Assembly (NCBI RefSeq): GCF_000272105.2
Contig: NZ_AJZD02000022.1
Coordinates: 1 to 34,262, forward strand
Length of the DNA: 34,262 nt
Reading direction: 5' to 3'
Origin: Vibrio splendidus 12E03
GTDB lineage: Bacteria > Pseudomonadota > Gammaproteobacteria > Enterobacterales > Vibrionaceae
Shown: one piece after another, positions 16,702 to 24,966 of the stretch
Numbering within the stretch: the stretch's first letter is position 1
How the letters are laid out: every line of letters begins with the position of its first letter
Program-made: the position numbers and the translations under genes
Notes under the pieces: generated by a model
Told to the model about the DNA's origin: nothing
The model's input: only the letters and a program-made list of their open reading frames with translations
The model's database searches: none

Positions 16702-18825
16702 TTAGGCATAATAACTAATTCCATCACGCTTTGACGCGACATTCAATTCAAGATTGCTGCCACTATCAAGGTTTTCATCACCTTGCGTATCATTTGTGCG
16801 GTTAGCGCCGGATTGTTGCTCACCATTGTTGTATCTATCTTGTCCCTGACCGGAGTTCTGTTGTTGAACAGACGAATCGGCAAGCTGCAGACCTTGCTGA
16901 GCAAGCATCTCTCTCAAGCGAGGTAAGGTTTGTTCAATCACATCTCTCGCTTGCTGATTACTCACCGTAAAGTGCACGTTTGCCACGTCATTATTCATGG
17001 TCATGCGAATTTTCATTTGGCCCAGTTCTGGTGGGTCGAGACGAATGTCCAAGTTCTTAAGGTTCTTAGACATCATCATTTGTACTTTTTCAGCCACTTG
17101 CTCATTAGCTAGCTCTTTGGTGAGTTGTAAAGGCGCTTGTTGAGCAGCTTGAATTTCAGCTCGCGTAGGTGCTGAACCCACCGTGGCTGCACCTTGTGCA
17201 CCAGCCGCAGAAGCGATCTGCTGAGCAAAGGTCGAATCTTTAGAATCTTCTTTAGCTCCCGCTTTACCCAAACCAGACAGTGCTGCGGCACCGGCGCCCG
17301 CTTTAAGAAGCGTATCAGTCGAACCTGCTTTTGTGGCAGCTGGCGTTGCGTTCATCGCCATTCCTTGCGCGGTTAAAGCTGGATCCAACGTTGCTTGCTG
17401 CTGAGGTGAAGCCACATTAGCTTGTTGAGCAGCTGCCTGTTGGGCTGTATGTGCATTATTGGCGTGCAGCATTGCCGCCTTATCCGTAAGAGCATTGTTT
17501 GCTGATTGAGAAGCGGCCTGCGCTGTCACTTGTTGTGCCGCCGTCGCTACAGCTGCTGTTGATGCTACCGCAGCTAAAGCTTTAGTTTCGCTTGAATCCG
17601 TATTATCCCAATCAATAGCAGCGGGGTCACCGGACGCGCTGTTCACAGCCGGAGCTTGACTTAACAAAGCCGTTGCTTGTTGTTGAACGTTAGTGAATTG
17701 TTGATTCAACAGGTCTAGGTTAGAGGTCGCTTTAGCCAAAGCGGCTTGCTCATCAACCGTCAACTTAGCGCCACTTTGTTGCTTCTCAAGCAAGCTATCG
17801 ACAACAGACTGCTCTGATTCGATTTGTCCATTCAATTGGTTTAGCGCTTTGGTATGGGCATCTACTTGCTTTGCCAGTTCAATATCCACGGCTGACAATG
17901 CTTGGCTCTGCTCGGCAGCAACCGCACTAGCTGCATTCTTTTGGCTCAGCTCTCGGCTCATACTGGCTTCAATTTGTTCTGGAGTAACGCCTTTATCCAT
18001 CAACTGTCGAATTTCAGCATCAGTTAGCTGAGAAACACCCTTACCTCCGGTAAGTACAGCGATTTCAGAATCGACTTCAAGGCTCTTCTCCTGATTTGCA
18101 GCCTTAGCTTGTTGTGTCGCCTTATCCGTAACGGAAACTCCTACAACAGAAGCACCAGTTACATTACCTTGGTCTACCTGACCTTGCTGAGGCAAGCTCT
18201 TGCCGTTTGGCGCTTGATTTAGAGTTTTGTTTGCCTCATCCAATTGACCAAGCAATTTATTGCCTTCACTCATCGCTGCATTGGCTTGCGATGCCTGCGT
18301 AGCACCATCTACAGCTGATGGACCCTGAGTTTGGGATTGAGTAATATGTTCTTTAGATTCGTTAGTTGTAGCCTGCGCATCTTTACCATCTGCCTTATCT
18401 GCGACAGTCTTATCTGCAACAGTGCTATCAGTGCCCGAATTGGCTTTGAGCTTAGCCTCAGATCCAGACGCAGCCTCTGCTGATGTTTTATCAGAAGCTT
18501 TCTCGCTTTCTACTTCTGAAGCTGCTTGCTTGCTTTGCGCTTCGCTCACTTCGTCAGTAGCCTTTGATTCAGCTAAATCACCTTTGTTCGCTTCGGCTGC
18601 CGCTTCACCTTCAGTAGATGCCTGTTTAGCATCAGATTTCGCGGTACTTTCTGCGTCTTTTACTGTGGCTTTATTATCACTTTCTTCAAAGCCAAGCGCT
18701 TCTTTAAAAGATTCAAAGAAACCTTTTGAATCGCCGGTTTCTTCTACCTTGGAAGAGGCAGAACCGGTGTCCAACAACGATGACGTTTTGTTGGTCGCTG
18801 AATTTGAGGAAAGACTAACATTCAT
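16702..18825 (-). CDS. fliK: FliK, hook-length control protein
   Basis: A 707-residue protein that is mostly low-complexity (Ala, Gln, Ser, Lys, Asp), ending in the conserved FliK domain (about 590-665) with DIRLDPPELGQMKIRM and LREMLAQQGL. This domain contacts FlhB and stops hook growth. The long N-terminal part acts as the ruler. Enteric FliK proteins have about 375-405 residues, so this one is much longer, as is common in vibrios. A Gln-rich tail follows the domain. The ATG at 18825 is the first gene after a sigma-54 promoter, with fliL 90 bp behind it. Confidence 0.93.
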   Translation of the reverse strand: MNVSLSSNSATNKTSSLLDTGSASSKVEETGDSKGFFESFKEALGFEESDNKATVKDAESTAKSDAKQASTEGEAAAEANKGDLAESKATDEVSEAQSKQAASEVESEKASDKTSAEAASGSEAKLKANSGTDSTVADKTVADKADGKDAQATTNESKEHITQSQTQGPSAVDGATQASQANAAMSEGNKLLGQLDEANKTLNQAPNGKSLPQQGQVDQGNVTGASVVGVSVTDKATQQAKAANQEKSLEVDSEIAVLTGGKGVSQLTDAEIRQLMDKGVTPEQIEASMSRELSQKNAASAVAAEQSQALSAVDIELAKQVDAHTKALNQLNGQIESEQSVVDSLLEKQQSGAKLTVDEQAALAKATSNLDLLNQQFTNVQQQATALLSQAPAVNSASGDPAAIDWDNTDSSETKALAAVASTAAVATAAQQVTAQAASQSANNALTDKAAMLHANNAHTAQQAAAQQANVASPQQQATLDPALTAQGMAMNATPAATKAGSTDTLLKAGAGAAALSGLGKAGAKEDSKDSTFAQQIASAAGAQGAATVGSAPTRAEIQAAQQAPLQLTKELANEQVAEKVQMMMSKNLKNLDIRLDPPELGQMKIRMTMNNDVANVHFTVSNQQARDVIEQTLPRLREMLAQQGLQLADSSVQQQNSGQGQDRYNNGEQQSGANRTNDTQGDENLDSGSNLELNVASKRDGISYYA

Positions 18826-18935
18826 ATATACAAGCTCTATCTACTAGCTTTGCTGCCATGAATCAGGCAACAAAAAGAAAGTCGGATGCTTTTCATGCCT
18901 TTGGTGGGCATAACGCGCAATTTTATATAAAACGG

Positions 18936-18951
18936 AGCAAGAAACATGCCT
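18936..18951 (-). promoter_or_regulatory. Sigma-54 promoter for fliKLMNOPQR-flhB
   Basis: The minus strand reads AGGCAT-N5-TTGCT against TGGCAC-N5-TTGCW, with correct GG-GC spacing. The expected start is near 18925, about 100 nt before fliK. It lies in the 182-bp gap between fliJ and fliK. A perfect inverted repeat sits just upstream at 18961-18980. Confidence 0.82.
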
Positions 18952-18960
18952 ATAAGTTCG

Positions 18961-18980
18961 GTTCTCACAATATCGAGAAC
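18961..18980. promoter_or_regulatory. Perfect 6-bp inverted repeat upstream of the fliK promoter
   Basis: GTTCTC and GAGAAC (18961-18966 and 18975-18980) flank an 8-bp spacer. The near edge is 9 bp upstream of the -24 box. No T-run follows on either strand, so a terminator is unlikely. A binding site for an activator is possible but is inference. Confidence 0.5.
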
Positions 18981-19007
18981 AACGCTTACGTCATTCGTGG
19001 CTTAGGA

Positions 19008-19445
19008 TCACATCTTCTTTCGGCTGTATAACAGAGTCGAGAACTCATCCATCTGCTTTTGTTCTCTTTGATCTTGCAGCTTTGCTTTCTCTTTCTGCTT
19101 TTTCTCCATCAACCACTCGTAGGATTTACGTTTTTTGCGTAACTCCATCCAGTAGCTTTGGCAGTTGTCGACTTGATTTTTAAAGTGGTGCTCGGCTTCT
19201 CTCTGTTTGGATAATGTCTCATCCAACTGAGTTAAGAAGCGGTTCAAGTGACCATATTGGCTCGCCGTTAAACCAGCCTTGCCGCGGTCAACGAGCTGCT
19301 GACAGTAATCCAGTCGATACTTTTCAATCTGCGCAACTTGCTCATAGTAACCTTGCAGCTCAGAGTTCGCTTTGTTGAGCGCAAGTACCGCTTGGTTCTC
19401 TTGATCTTTGGCTTGATCGAGCAAAAATTCTAATGCGTTATCCAT
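19008..19445 (-). CDS. fliJ: FliJ, export-complex coiled-coil protein
   Basis: A 145-residue, almost wholly helical, highly charged protein predicted to be a long antiparallel coiled coil, the FliJ pattern. It fits into the centre of the FliI hexamer like the F1-ATPase stalk, links to FlhA, and helps recycle export chaperones. The ATG at 19445 is 19 bp after fliI. It is the last gene of the fliEFGHIJ unit. No clear terminator follows before the fliK promoter. Confidence 0.93.
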   Translation of the reverse strand: MDNALEFLLDQAKDQENQAVLALNKANSELQGYYEQVAQIEKYRLDYCQQLVDRGKAGLTASQYGHLNRFLTQLDETLSKQREAEHHFKNQVDNCQSYWMELRKKRKSYEWLMEKKQKEKAKLQDQREQKQMDEFSTLLYSRKKM

Positions 19446-19464
19446 GACTAACCTTATTCACCCG

Positions 19465-20784
19465 TTAGCCACCCAATACATGTTTCAACATGTTGACACA
19501 CATGTCATATGGGACAGTTTCTTTCATCTTCTGCTGCAAGTACTCATCCAGTTTTGGTTTCAACGTGAAGGCACTATCGATTGCTGGATCCGTTCCTGGC
19601 TTGTAAGCACCAATCGACACCAAATCTTGGTTTTTACGGCAGATAGACAGCACTTGCCTTACCGCTTTCGACATCAAGACATGTTCTTCAGTGGTGATTT
19701 GCGGCATAACACGACTGACGGATTTCTCAACGTCAATTGCTGGGTAGTGACCGGCATCGGCCATCTCACGAGATAGCACAACGTGACCATCGAGAATTGC
19801 TCGCGACGCATCCGCAATCGGATCTTGTAAGTCATCGCCTTCGGTTAACACGGTAAAGAAAGCCGTGATAGAACCTTGTTCATCATTGCCGTTACCTGCT
19901 CGTTCCACCAGCGCAGGAAGCTTAGCGAAGACTGATGGCGGATAGCCCTTGGTTGCTGGCGGCTCACCCACAGACAGAGCAATTTCACGCTGAGCTTGAG
20001 CAAAACGGGTCAATGAATCCATGAGTAGCAGAACATCTAAGCCTTGGTCGCGGAAGTACTCGGCGACAGCCAACGCGGTTTGACAGCCTTTTAAGCGCAT
20101 CAATGGTGATGAGTCGGCAGGAGCGGCAACAACAACCGAGCGCTTACGGCCATCTTCACCAAGAATCTCTTCAATAAACTCTTTTACTTCTCGTCCACGC
20201 TCACCAATTAGACCGACTACCACCACTTGCGCGGTTGTGCCTCGAGTCATCATCCCCAGCGTGACCGACTTACCCACACCAGAACCAGCGAACAGGCCTA
20301 TACGTTGCCCTTTGCCCACGGTTAGCAAACCATTAATGGCCTTCAAGCCGACATCGAGTGGCTCAGAAATCGGTTTACGTGCTAACGGGTTGATTGGTTC
20401 CGCATTAAAGGAAGCGCGTTGCTCGGTATAGATTGGACCTAATCCGTCGAGTGGATTACCGACGCCGTCGATCACTCGACCGAGCAGTTCCATTCCAACA
20501 GGGATACCACTTTCGGTGGTCATTGGTGTGACGCGAGCGCCCGGTAAGATCCCAGTGATTTGCTCACTCGGCATCAAAAATAGGTTATCGCCAGAGAAAC
20601 CGACGACTTCGGCTTCCATCTGACCAGACATGGTTTCGACTAAACACAAACTGCCGATTGGCGCTTTACAGCCGGTCGCTTCAAGCGTTAAGCCAACAAC
20701 GCGTACTAATTTACCAGAGGCAATTGGTCGCGATTTTAGCCCCTCGACTTTGTACTGACTGAGACGATTCGCTAACTCAAGCAT
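19465..20784 (-). CDS. fliI: FliI, ATPase of the flagellar export apparatus
   Basis: A 439-residue ATPase related to the F1 beta subunit. Walker A AGSGVGKS (166-173), Walker [14 protein letters not shown] and a catalytic glutamate in GERGREV are present. It forms a hexamer under the export gate with FliH and FliJ and helps feed unfolded substrates. The ATG at 20784 shares one base with the fliH stop (TAATG), so the two are probably coupled. Length and motifs are standard. Confidence 0.98.
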   Translation of the reverse strand: MLELANRLSQYKVEGLKSRPIASGKLVRVVGLTLEATGCKAPIGSLCLVETMSGQMEAEVVGFSGDNLFLMPSEQITGILPGARVTPMTTESGIPVGMELLGRVIDGVGNPLDGLGPIYTEQRASFNAEPINPLARKPISEPLDVGLKAINGLLTVGKGQRIGLFAGSGVGKSVTLGMMTRGTTAQVVVVGLIGERGREVKEFIEEILGEDGRKRSVVVAAPADSSPLMRLKGCQTALAVAEYFRDQGLDVLLLMDSLTRFAQAQREIALSVGEPPATKGYPPSVFAKLPALVERAGNGNDEQGSITAFFTVLTEGDDLQDPIADASRAILDGHVVLSREMADAGHYPAIDVEKSVSRVMPQITTEEHVLMSKAVRQVLSICRKNQDLVSIGAYKPGTDPAIDSAFTLKPKLDEYLQQKMKETVPYDMCVNMLKHVLGG

Positions 20785-21584
20785 TACTCATGACCTTGGT
20801 GACGATTTGCGCCGCAGAAGTTTTGAATGACGTTCTTTACACGATCTTCCATGCGGTAGTTAACGCTCGACTCACCCGCTTCAATTTGTACATCACCACG
20901 GTTGAGTGCAGGCTCTGCGACCAGCGTCCAATTACGGCAGTCCAATTCAGTCTCGCCATACGCAGAGCGAATGATCGCCACATCTTCCGGATTGAGTTTC
21001 AATGTGATTGCGTGACCAGAGATCGGCAACGACTCTACCGATTCTTTAACGGTATCTAATATGATTTGTGGGTTGGTTTGTACTTCAACATGAACCACTT
21101 CTTTGACCATGGTAAGCACCATGTCGACCAATTGCTTCTCCACCTGAGCATTCATCAACTCTAATGGTTGAGCGAACTGGTTTGCCAGACCCATGAAAAC
21201 GGCCACTTGTTGTTGAATGTATTCTTGACCCGCGGTTACGCCTTCAAGCTTGCCGGCTTCGTTGCCTTCTTCGTGACCTGCGGCAAAACCTTCTTCTTTG
21301 CCTTTTTCATAGCCTTGCTTAAAGCCCGCCTCTTGACCTTGATGCAGCCCTTCCTGATAAGCGCCTTGTTTAATCAGCTCGATTTGCTCTTCAGTCAGAA
21401 CCAGCTCTTCATCTTCAATGGCTTCTTCAACCGTTGGCATCCAACTAGGGTCGTAGTTAAAAGCAGTTTCTTTGGCTTGTTTGCTCACGTCAGAGGTGTA
21501 GTCAGGCAGCCCCCATTTCTGAGGTTGGGCAACCTTATTATCTTCTTCAGGGCGAAGGAAGCCGCGTTTTCTATCACCTGACAT
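20784..21584 (-). CDS. fliH: FliH, regulator and anchor of the export ATPase
   Basis: A 266-residue FliH. The N-terminus has KWGLPDY (about 23-29), matching the Trp-containing segment that binds FlhA and FliN. A run of GxxxG-type repeats (roughly 75-115: [18 protein letters not shown] and following) is diagnostic of FliH. The C-terminal part (about 130-255) binds FliI. It keeps FliI inactive until docked and ties it to the C ring. It starts 125 bp after fliG, unusually far for this operon, and that gap contains a strong terminator-like hairpin. Confidence 0.94.
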   Translation of the reverse strand: MSGDRKRGFLRPEEDNKVAQPQKWGLPDYTSDVSKQAKETAFNYDPSWMPTVEEAIEDEELVLTEEQIELIKQGAYQEGLHQGQEAGFKQGYEKGKEEGFAAGHEEGNEAGKLEGVTAGQEYIQQQVAVFMGLANQFAQPLELMNAQVEKQLVDMVLTMVKEVVHVEVQTNPQIILDTVKESVESLPISGHAITLKLNPEDVAIIRSAYGETELDCRNWTLVAEPALNRGDVQIEAGESSVNYRMEDRVKNVIQNFCGANRHQGHE

Positions 21585-21607
21585 ATCAAGTACCTATCTA
21601 TGAGTGG

Positions 21608-21638
21608 CTTAACTGTATAGTGAATTCAAGCAGTTAAA
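21608..21638. other. Inverted repeat in the fliG-fliH gap
   Basis: CTTAACTG (21608-21615) and CAGTTAAA (21631-21638) pair over 7 bp with a 15-bp spacer. It lies between the terminator and the fliH start. No sigma-54 or sigma-28 promoter is visible here. It could be an RNA structure in the fliH leader or an operator, but the evidence is only the symmetry. Confidence 0.35.
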
Positions 21639-21671
21639 CTGAGTTAATCTGTGGTTCGAGATTGGATAAAG

Positions 21672-21697
21672 AAAAGCCCCAACAGTGTGGGGCTTTT
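21672..21697 (-). terminator. Rho-independent-type terminator between fliG and fliH
   Basis: On the minus strand a perfect 9-bp stem (AAAAGCCCC paired with GGGGCTTTT, loop of 8) runs into TTTTCTTT. It lies 12 bp after the fliG stop and 87 bp before fliH, inside what is normally one operon. It may attenuate the distal genes or protect the fliEFG message. Confidence 0.85.
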
Positions 21698-21709
21698 GAG
21701 ATTTCTGTA

Positions 21710-22771
21710 TTAAAGGAACTCGTCGGCGCCACCAGACAGCATAATTTCGCCACTGTCTGCCATCTTCCTCGCGATACCCAAAATCTCTTTCTGAGCCGCT
21801 TCAACATCAGAGACTTTGACTGGCGGCATCGCCTCAATATCGTCTCTCATCATATCGGCAGCACGTTTAGACATGTTCTTGAAGATCTTCTCACGTAGAC
21901 CTTCATCTGCACCTTTAAGTGCTTTCTGTAGAATATCTTGTGGAACATCACGTAGTAGTCGTTGAACACCTTGGTCATCAACTTCAATAAGGTTTTCAAA
22001 GACAAACATCAGATCTTGAATCTGCGTTGCCATGTCTTCGTCTTGGTCACGGATTTGATCCATCAAGACGCCTTCTACATTGTTGTCCATGTAGTTCATG
22101 ATCTCAGCCGCGGCTTTCAGGCCACCAATTTTGGCTGCTTGAGCACCCGCTTGACCCGCGAACTGTTTCTCCATGATTTCGTTCAATTCAGCAAGCGCCG
22201 AAGGTTGAACTTCTTCAAGGTTGGCAATACGCATCATCAGATCCAGACGAACTCGCTCTGGGAACTGAGACAGGATCTCAGCCGATTGATCGGCATCGAG
22301 GTAAGACAACACAATGGTTTGAATTTGAGGGTGCTCGTTGATGATAATGCTCGCCACCTGACGAGGATCCATCCACTTAAGCGAATCCAAACCTTTCGAA
22401 CCTGTGCCGAGAAGGATTTGGTCAACAAGGTTATTCGCCTTGTCTTCACCCAGAGCAGCAACTAACGCATTACGCATGAAGTCTTCGCTGCCCATACCAA
22501 TGTTGGTGTACTTCTGAATATCATCTAAGAAAGCACGGTGCACAGCGCCTACTTTTTCTTGGGATAGGTCTGTAGCTCGCGCCATCGCACTACCCACACG
22601 CTGAACCTGCTTTGGCTCTAGGTGACGAATAATACCAGCAGCATCTTCTTCATTTAAACTGAGCAACAAGATCGCAGCGCGCTCATCGCCTGAGATAGAG
22701 CCGATATCCACGCTAGAGACATCAAGCACTTCACCGCCTTCAGTTTGTTGTGGAACTATTTCGTTAGCCAT
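21710..22771 (-). CDS. fliG: FliG, rotor protein that meets the stator
   Basis: A 353-residue FliG with the N-terminal FliF-binding domain (about 20-110), the middle domain with EHPQ at 146-149, a Gly-Gly hinge (KIGGLKAAAEI) and the C-terminal torque domain with charged residues (about 285-310) for the stator interface. Slightly longer than E. coli FliG (331 residues), mostly at the N-terminus, as in sodium-driven Vibrio motors. The ATG at 22771 overlaps the end of fliF by 8 bp. A terminator-like hairpin follows the stop by 12 bp. Confidence 0.98.
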   Translation of the reverse strand: MANEIVPQQTEGGEVLDVSSVDIGSISGDERAAILLLSLNEEDAAGIIRHLEPKQVQRVGSAMARATDLSQEKVGAVHRAFLDDIQKYTNIGMGSEDFMRNALVAALGEDKANNLVDQILLGTGSKGLDSLKWMDPRQVASIIINEHPQIQTIVLSYLDADQSAEILSQFPERVRLDLMMRIANLEEVQPSALAELNEIMEKQFAGQAGAQAAKIGGLKAAAEIMNYMDNNVEGVLMDQIRDQDEDMATQIQDLMFVFENLIEVDDQGVQRLLRDVPQDILQKALKGADEGLREKIFKNMSKRAADMMRDDIEAMPPVKVSDVEAAQKEILGIARKMADSGEIMLSGGADEFL

Positions 22772-24506
22772 CTACCATCCAATTCTTAACTACTTGAGCT
22801 GCTAGCTCTGGTTCATTCGCTACAAGTGCACGTACTGCTTTCAGCACGTCCTCGTCTTTATGAAGGTTTGGTAAGTCGATACTTGAACCAAATTCAAACA
22901 GCTCACCACCTTCAATATCACCACCAATTAAGCTGGTTTCGCCGTCGGCACCAATTGGCATGCCATCAGGTCCGTACATCTGTTCATCGTTGTCTGCTGC
23001 TGGGTTAAGCAGTTTCTTCATTGCAGGGCGAACAAGTACTAACACCACCACAATGATAACCAAGGCACTTGCAAACCAACGAACCCAATCATTGAAGTTT
23101 GGATGCTCCCAGATTGGCACATCAGCAACAACATCTGTTACTTGAGGTGCAAACTGCATGCTTAATACGTTGAGCAAATCACCACGAGTTTCATCAAAGC
23201 CCACCGTACCAATCAGTACTTGGCGAATCGCATTGATTTCGCTCGCCGGGATTGGCGTATGAACCACTTCACCCGTATCTGGGTTCAAGGATTGGCGGTC
23301 TTTGATCGCAACAGAAACCGTCTGACGATTAACCGTGCCGCTCTGTTTACGTTCATGACTGATGGTGGTGTCTAGCTCAAAGTTTCGAGTCGCTTCTTTG
23401 TGAACCGAGCCTTGCCCCGTCATTGCGCCGTCTTTCATCTGAGCCACATCTTGCGGGATTGAGGCATCAACGGGAGGCTGGTTACTCAACGCACCCGGAA
23501 TACCCGCCACCGTATTTCCATTGTTGTAATCTTCTAAGGTGTATTCACTTCGAGTCGCCGGTGTATTCGGATCAAAACGTTTTCTGGTTTGCTCCACAGC
23601 ACTGAAATCGAGCTGGATATCAACCTGAGCGGTGTAGTTACCAAACCCAAGAATAGGAATCAGGATGGAGTCAATTTTTTCACGCAGCGCTTGTTCTTGA
23701 TTGCGCTCTAACTCGTGTTCTTTACGACGCGCCGCTGACATAGGGTCTTGAGAGCCTGAGCTCAACAATCGGCCATGCTGATCGGTCACCGTAATACGTG
23801 AGGTTTTCATTCCCGGAACGGCACTTGCCACCATATCCACAACAGAATCAACTTCTTGCTGCTTGAGGTTAGTACCTGTTTTTAGAGTTAGGAATACAGA
23901 AGCAGAGGCTTCTTGATTATGACGTACAAAAACACTCTGCTTCGGCAAGGCCAATAAAACCTGAGCTTTACGCACCTGTTTCATCTGCTCAATGGCTTTG
24001 GCAAGTTGTCTTTCGCGGCTTAATTTAAGGCGTTCTTGTTCTAAACGTTGTGATACACCAAAACCCATGTCTTGCATGAGGATGTCATCACCCGCGTTTC
24101 GCTCTTGATTCAAACCCGCTCGTACCATATTAAGCTTTAATGAGTTGTACTCACTCGCCGGTACTGAGATGGTATTGCCTTCAAGCGTGTAATCGATCTT
24201 TTGCAGATCTAAGTAATCAAGAACGGGGATCAATTCTTCTGTTTCGTAAGCCCCTAATGGACGCATTTCTGGCTCTTTTACCCAGAAAAACAGCATCACA
24301 ATCAGCGCTACACAGATAGAGATAGAAAGGACTAAGACGACCTGACGAAGTAAATCAAGATCACCGACAGCCATATCGAACTTCGATGAACTGCGTTCAC
24401 CTAAATCGGGATTTTGCCCTTCTCCGTCTAGCTCAGAGCCTGCAATAAGTGCATGGTCGTTGCTATCGCTTACGGTTAAATCTGTTGTTTGACTATTATC
24501 TGCCAC
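22764..24506 (-). CDS. fliF: FliF, MS-ring protein
   Basis: A 580-residue FliF starting at a GTG (24506) with ribosome site TAGGTAG. Two membrane helices bracket the protein: about 52-74 and about 475-493 (ASALVIIVVVLVLVRPAM). Between them is the periplasmic ring-building region. The C-terminal tail (about 545-580) binds FliG. The 45-residue N-terminal extension before the first helix is typical of vibrios, where FlhF assists FliF ring assembly at the pole. It follows fliE by 16 bp. Confidence 0.98.
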   Translation of the reverse strand: MADNSQTTDLTVSDSNDHALIAGSELDGEGQNPDLGERSSSKFDMAVGDLDLLRQVVLVLSISICVALIVMLFFWVKEPEMRPLGAYETEELIPVLDYLDLQKIDYTLEGNTISVPASEYNSLKLNMVRAGLNQERNAGDDILMQDMGFGVSQRLEQERLKLSRERQLAKAIEQMKQVRKAQVLLALPKQSVFVRHNQEASASVFLTLKTGTNLKQQEVDSVVDMVASAVPGMKTSRITVTDQHGRLLSSGSQDPMSAARRKEHELERNQEQALREKIDSILIPILGFGNYTAQVDIQLDFSAVEQTRKRFDPNTPATRSEYTLEDYNNGNTVAGIPGALSNQPPVDASIPQDVAQMKDGAMTGQGSVHKEATRNFELDTTISHERKQSGTVNRQTVSVAIKDRQSLNPDTGEVVHTPIPASEINAIRQVLIGTVGFDETRGDLLNVLSMQFAPQVTDVVADVPIWEHPNFNDWVRWFASALVIIVVVLVLVRPAMKKLLNPAADNDEQMYGPDGMPIGADGETSLIGGDIEGGELFEFGSSIDLPNLHKDEDVLKAVRALVANEPELAAQVVKNWMVDG

Positions 24507-24522
24507 TATTTAACTACCTAAC

Positions 24523-24834
24523 TTATACCGGCATATTCATCAGCTCTTTGTACGATTCGACCAATTTATTTCTAATTTGGATCGTCGCCTCAAAAGCCAC
24601 ACTAGATTTATTACGAGCAATCATCACGTCCGATAGGGATACGCTTTGGTCGCCACTATCAAAACGAGCTTGAAGATCACCTGAGGTCTTTTGTAATGAG
24701 TTCACATTATTGATGGCATTAGTCAGCATGTTACCAAAATCTGCACCGACCGCTTGCCCCGTTGCTGCGGGACGCGCGCTGGCAGCTTCGACCATCATCG
24801 CCTGCATTTCGCCTTGTAAACCATCTATTCTCAT
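24523..24834 (-). CDS. fliE: FliE, MS-ring/rod junction protein
   Basis: A 103-residue FliE, the usual size, with the C-terminal family pattern SLSDVMIARNKSSVAFEATI and the end PV. It joins the MS ring and export gate to the rod. It is the first gene of fliEFGHIJ, with its ATG (24834) about 44 nt downstream of the predicted sigma-54 start. Confidence 0.97.
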   Translation of the reverse strand: MRIDGLQGEMQAMMVEAASARPAATGQAVGADFGNMLTNAINNVNSLQKTSGDLQARFDSGDQSVSLSDVMIARNKSSVAFEATIQIRNKLVESYKELMNMPV

Positions 24835-24888
24835 CTACTACCTCAGGAGTCAAAATTATGACCATCTATTTAGCTATATTATTGACAG

Positions 24889-24904
24889 AGCAATTAGCGT
24901 GCCA
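24889..24904 (-). promoter_or_regulatory. Sigma-54 promoter for fliEFGHIJ
   Basis: The minus strand reads TGGCAC-GCTAA-TTGCT, a perfect match to the sigma-54 consensus at the correct spacing. The start would be near 24878. It lies in the 132-bp gap between flrC and fliE, as expected for a promoter activated by FlrA or FlrC. Confidence 0.95.
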
Positions 24905-24914
24905 CACATTTAAT

Positions 24915-24941
24915 TGACTAGATATCGTATTACACTAGTCA
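24915..24941. promoter_or_regulatory. Perfect 7-bp inverted repeat upstream of the fliE promoter
   Basis: TGACTAG (24915-24921) and CTAGTCA (24935-24941) are separated by 13 bp, and the near edge is 10 bp upstream of the -24 box. The symmetry and position suggest an activator-binding site, which is inference. No T-run follows, so a terminator for flrC is less likely. Confidence 0.5.
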
Positions 24942-24966
24942 GAAAGCTGACACTACTAATCTATCC

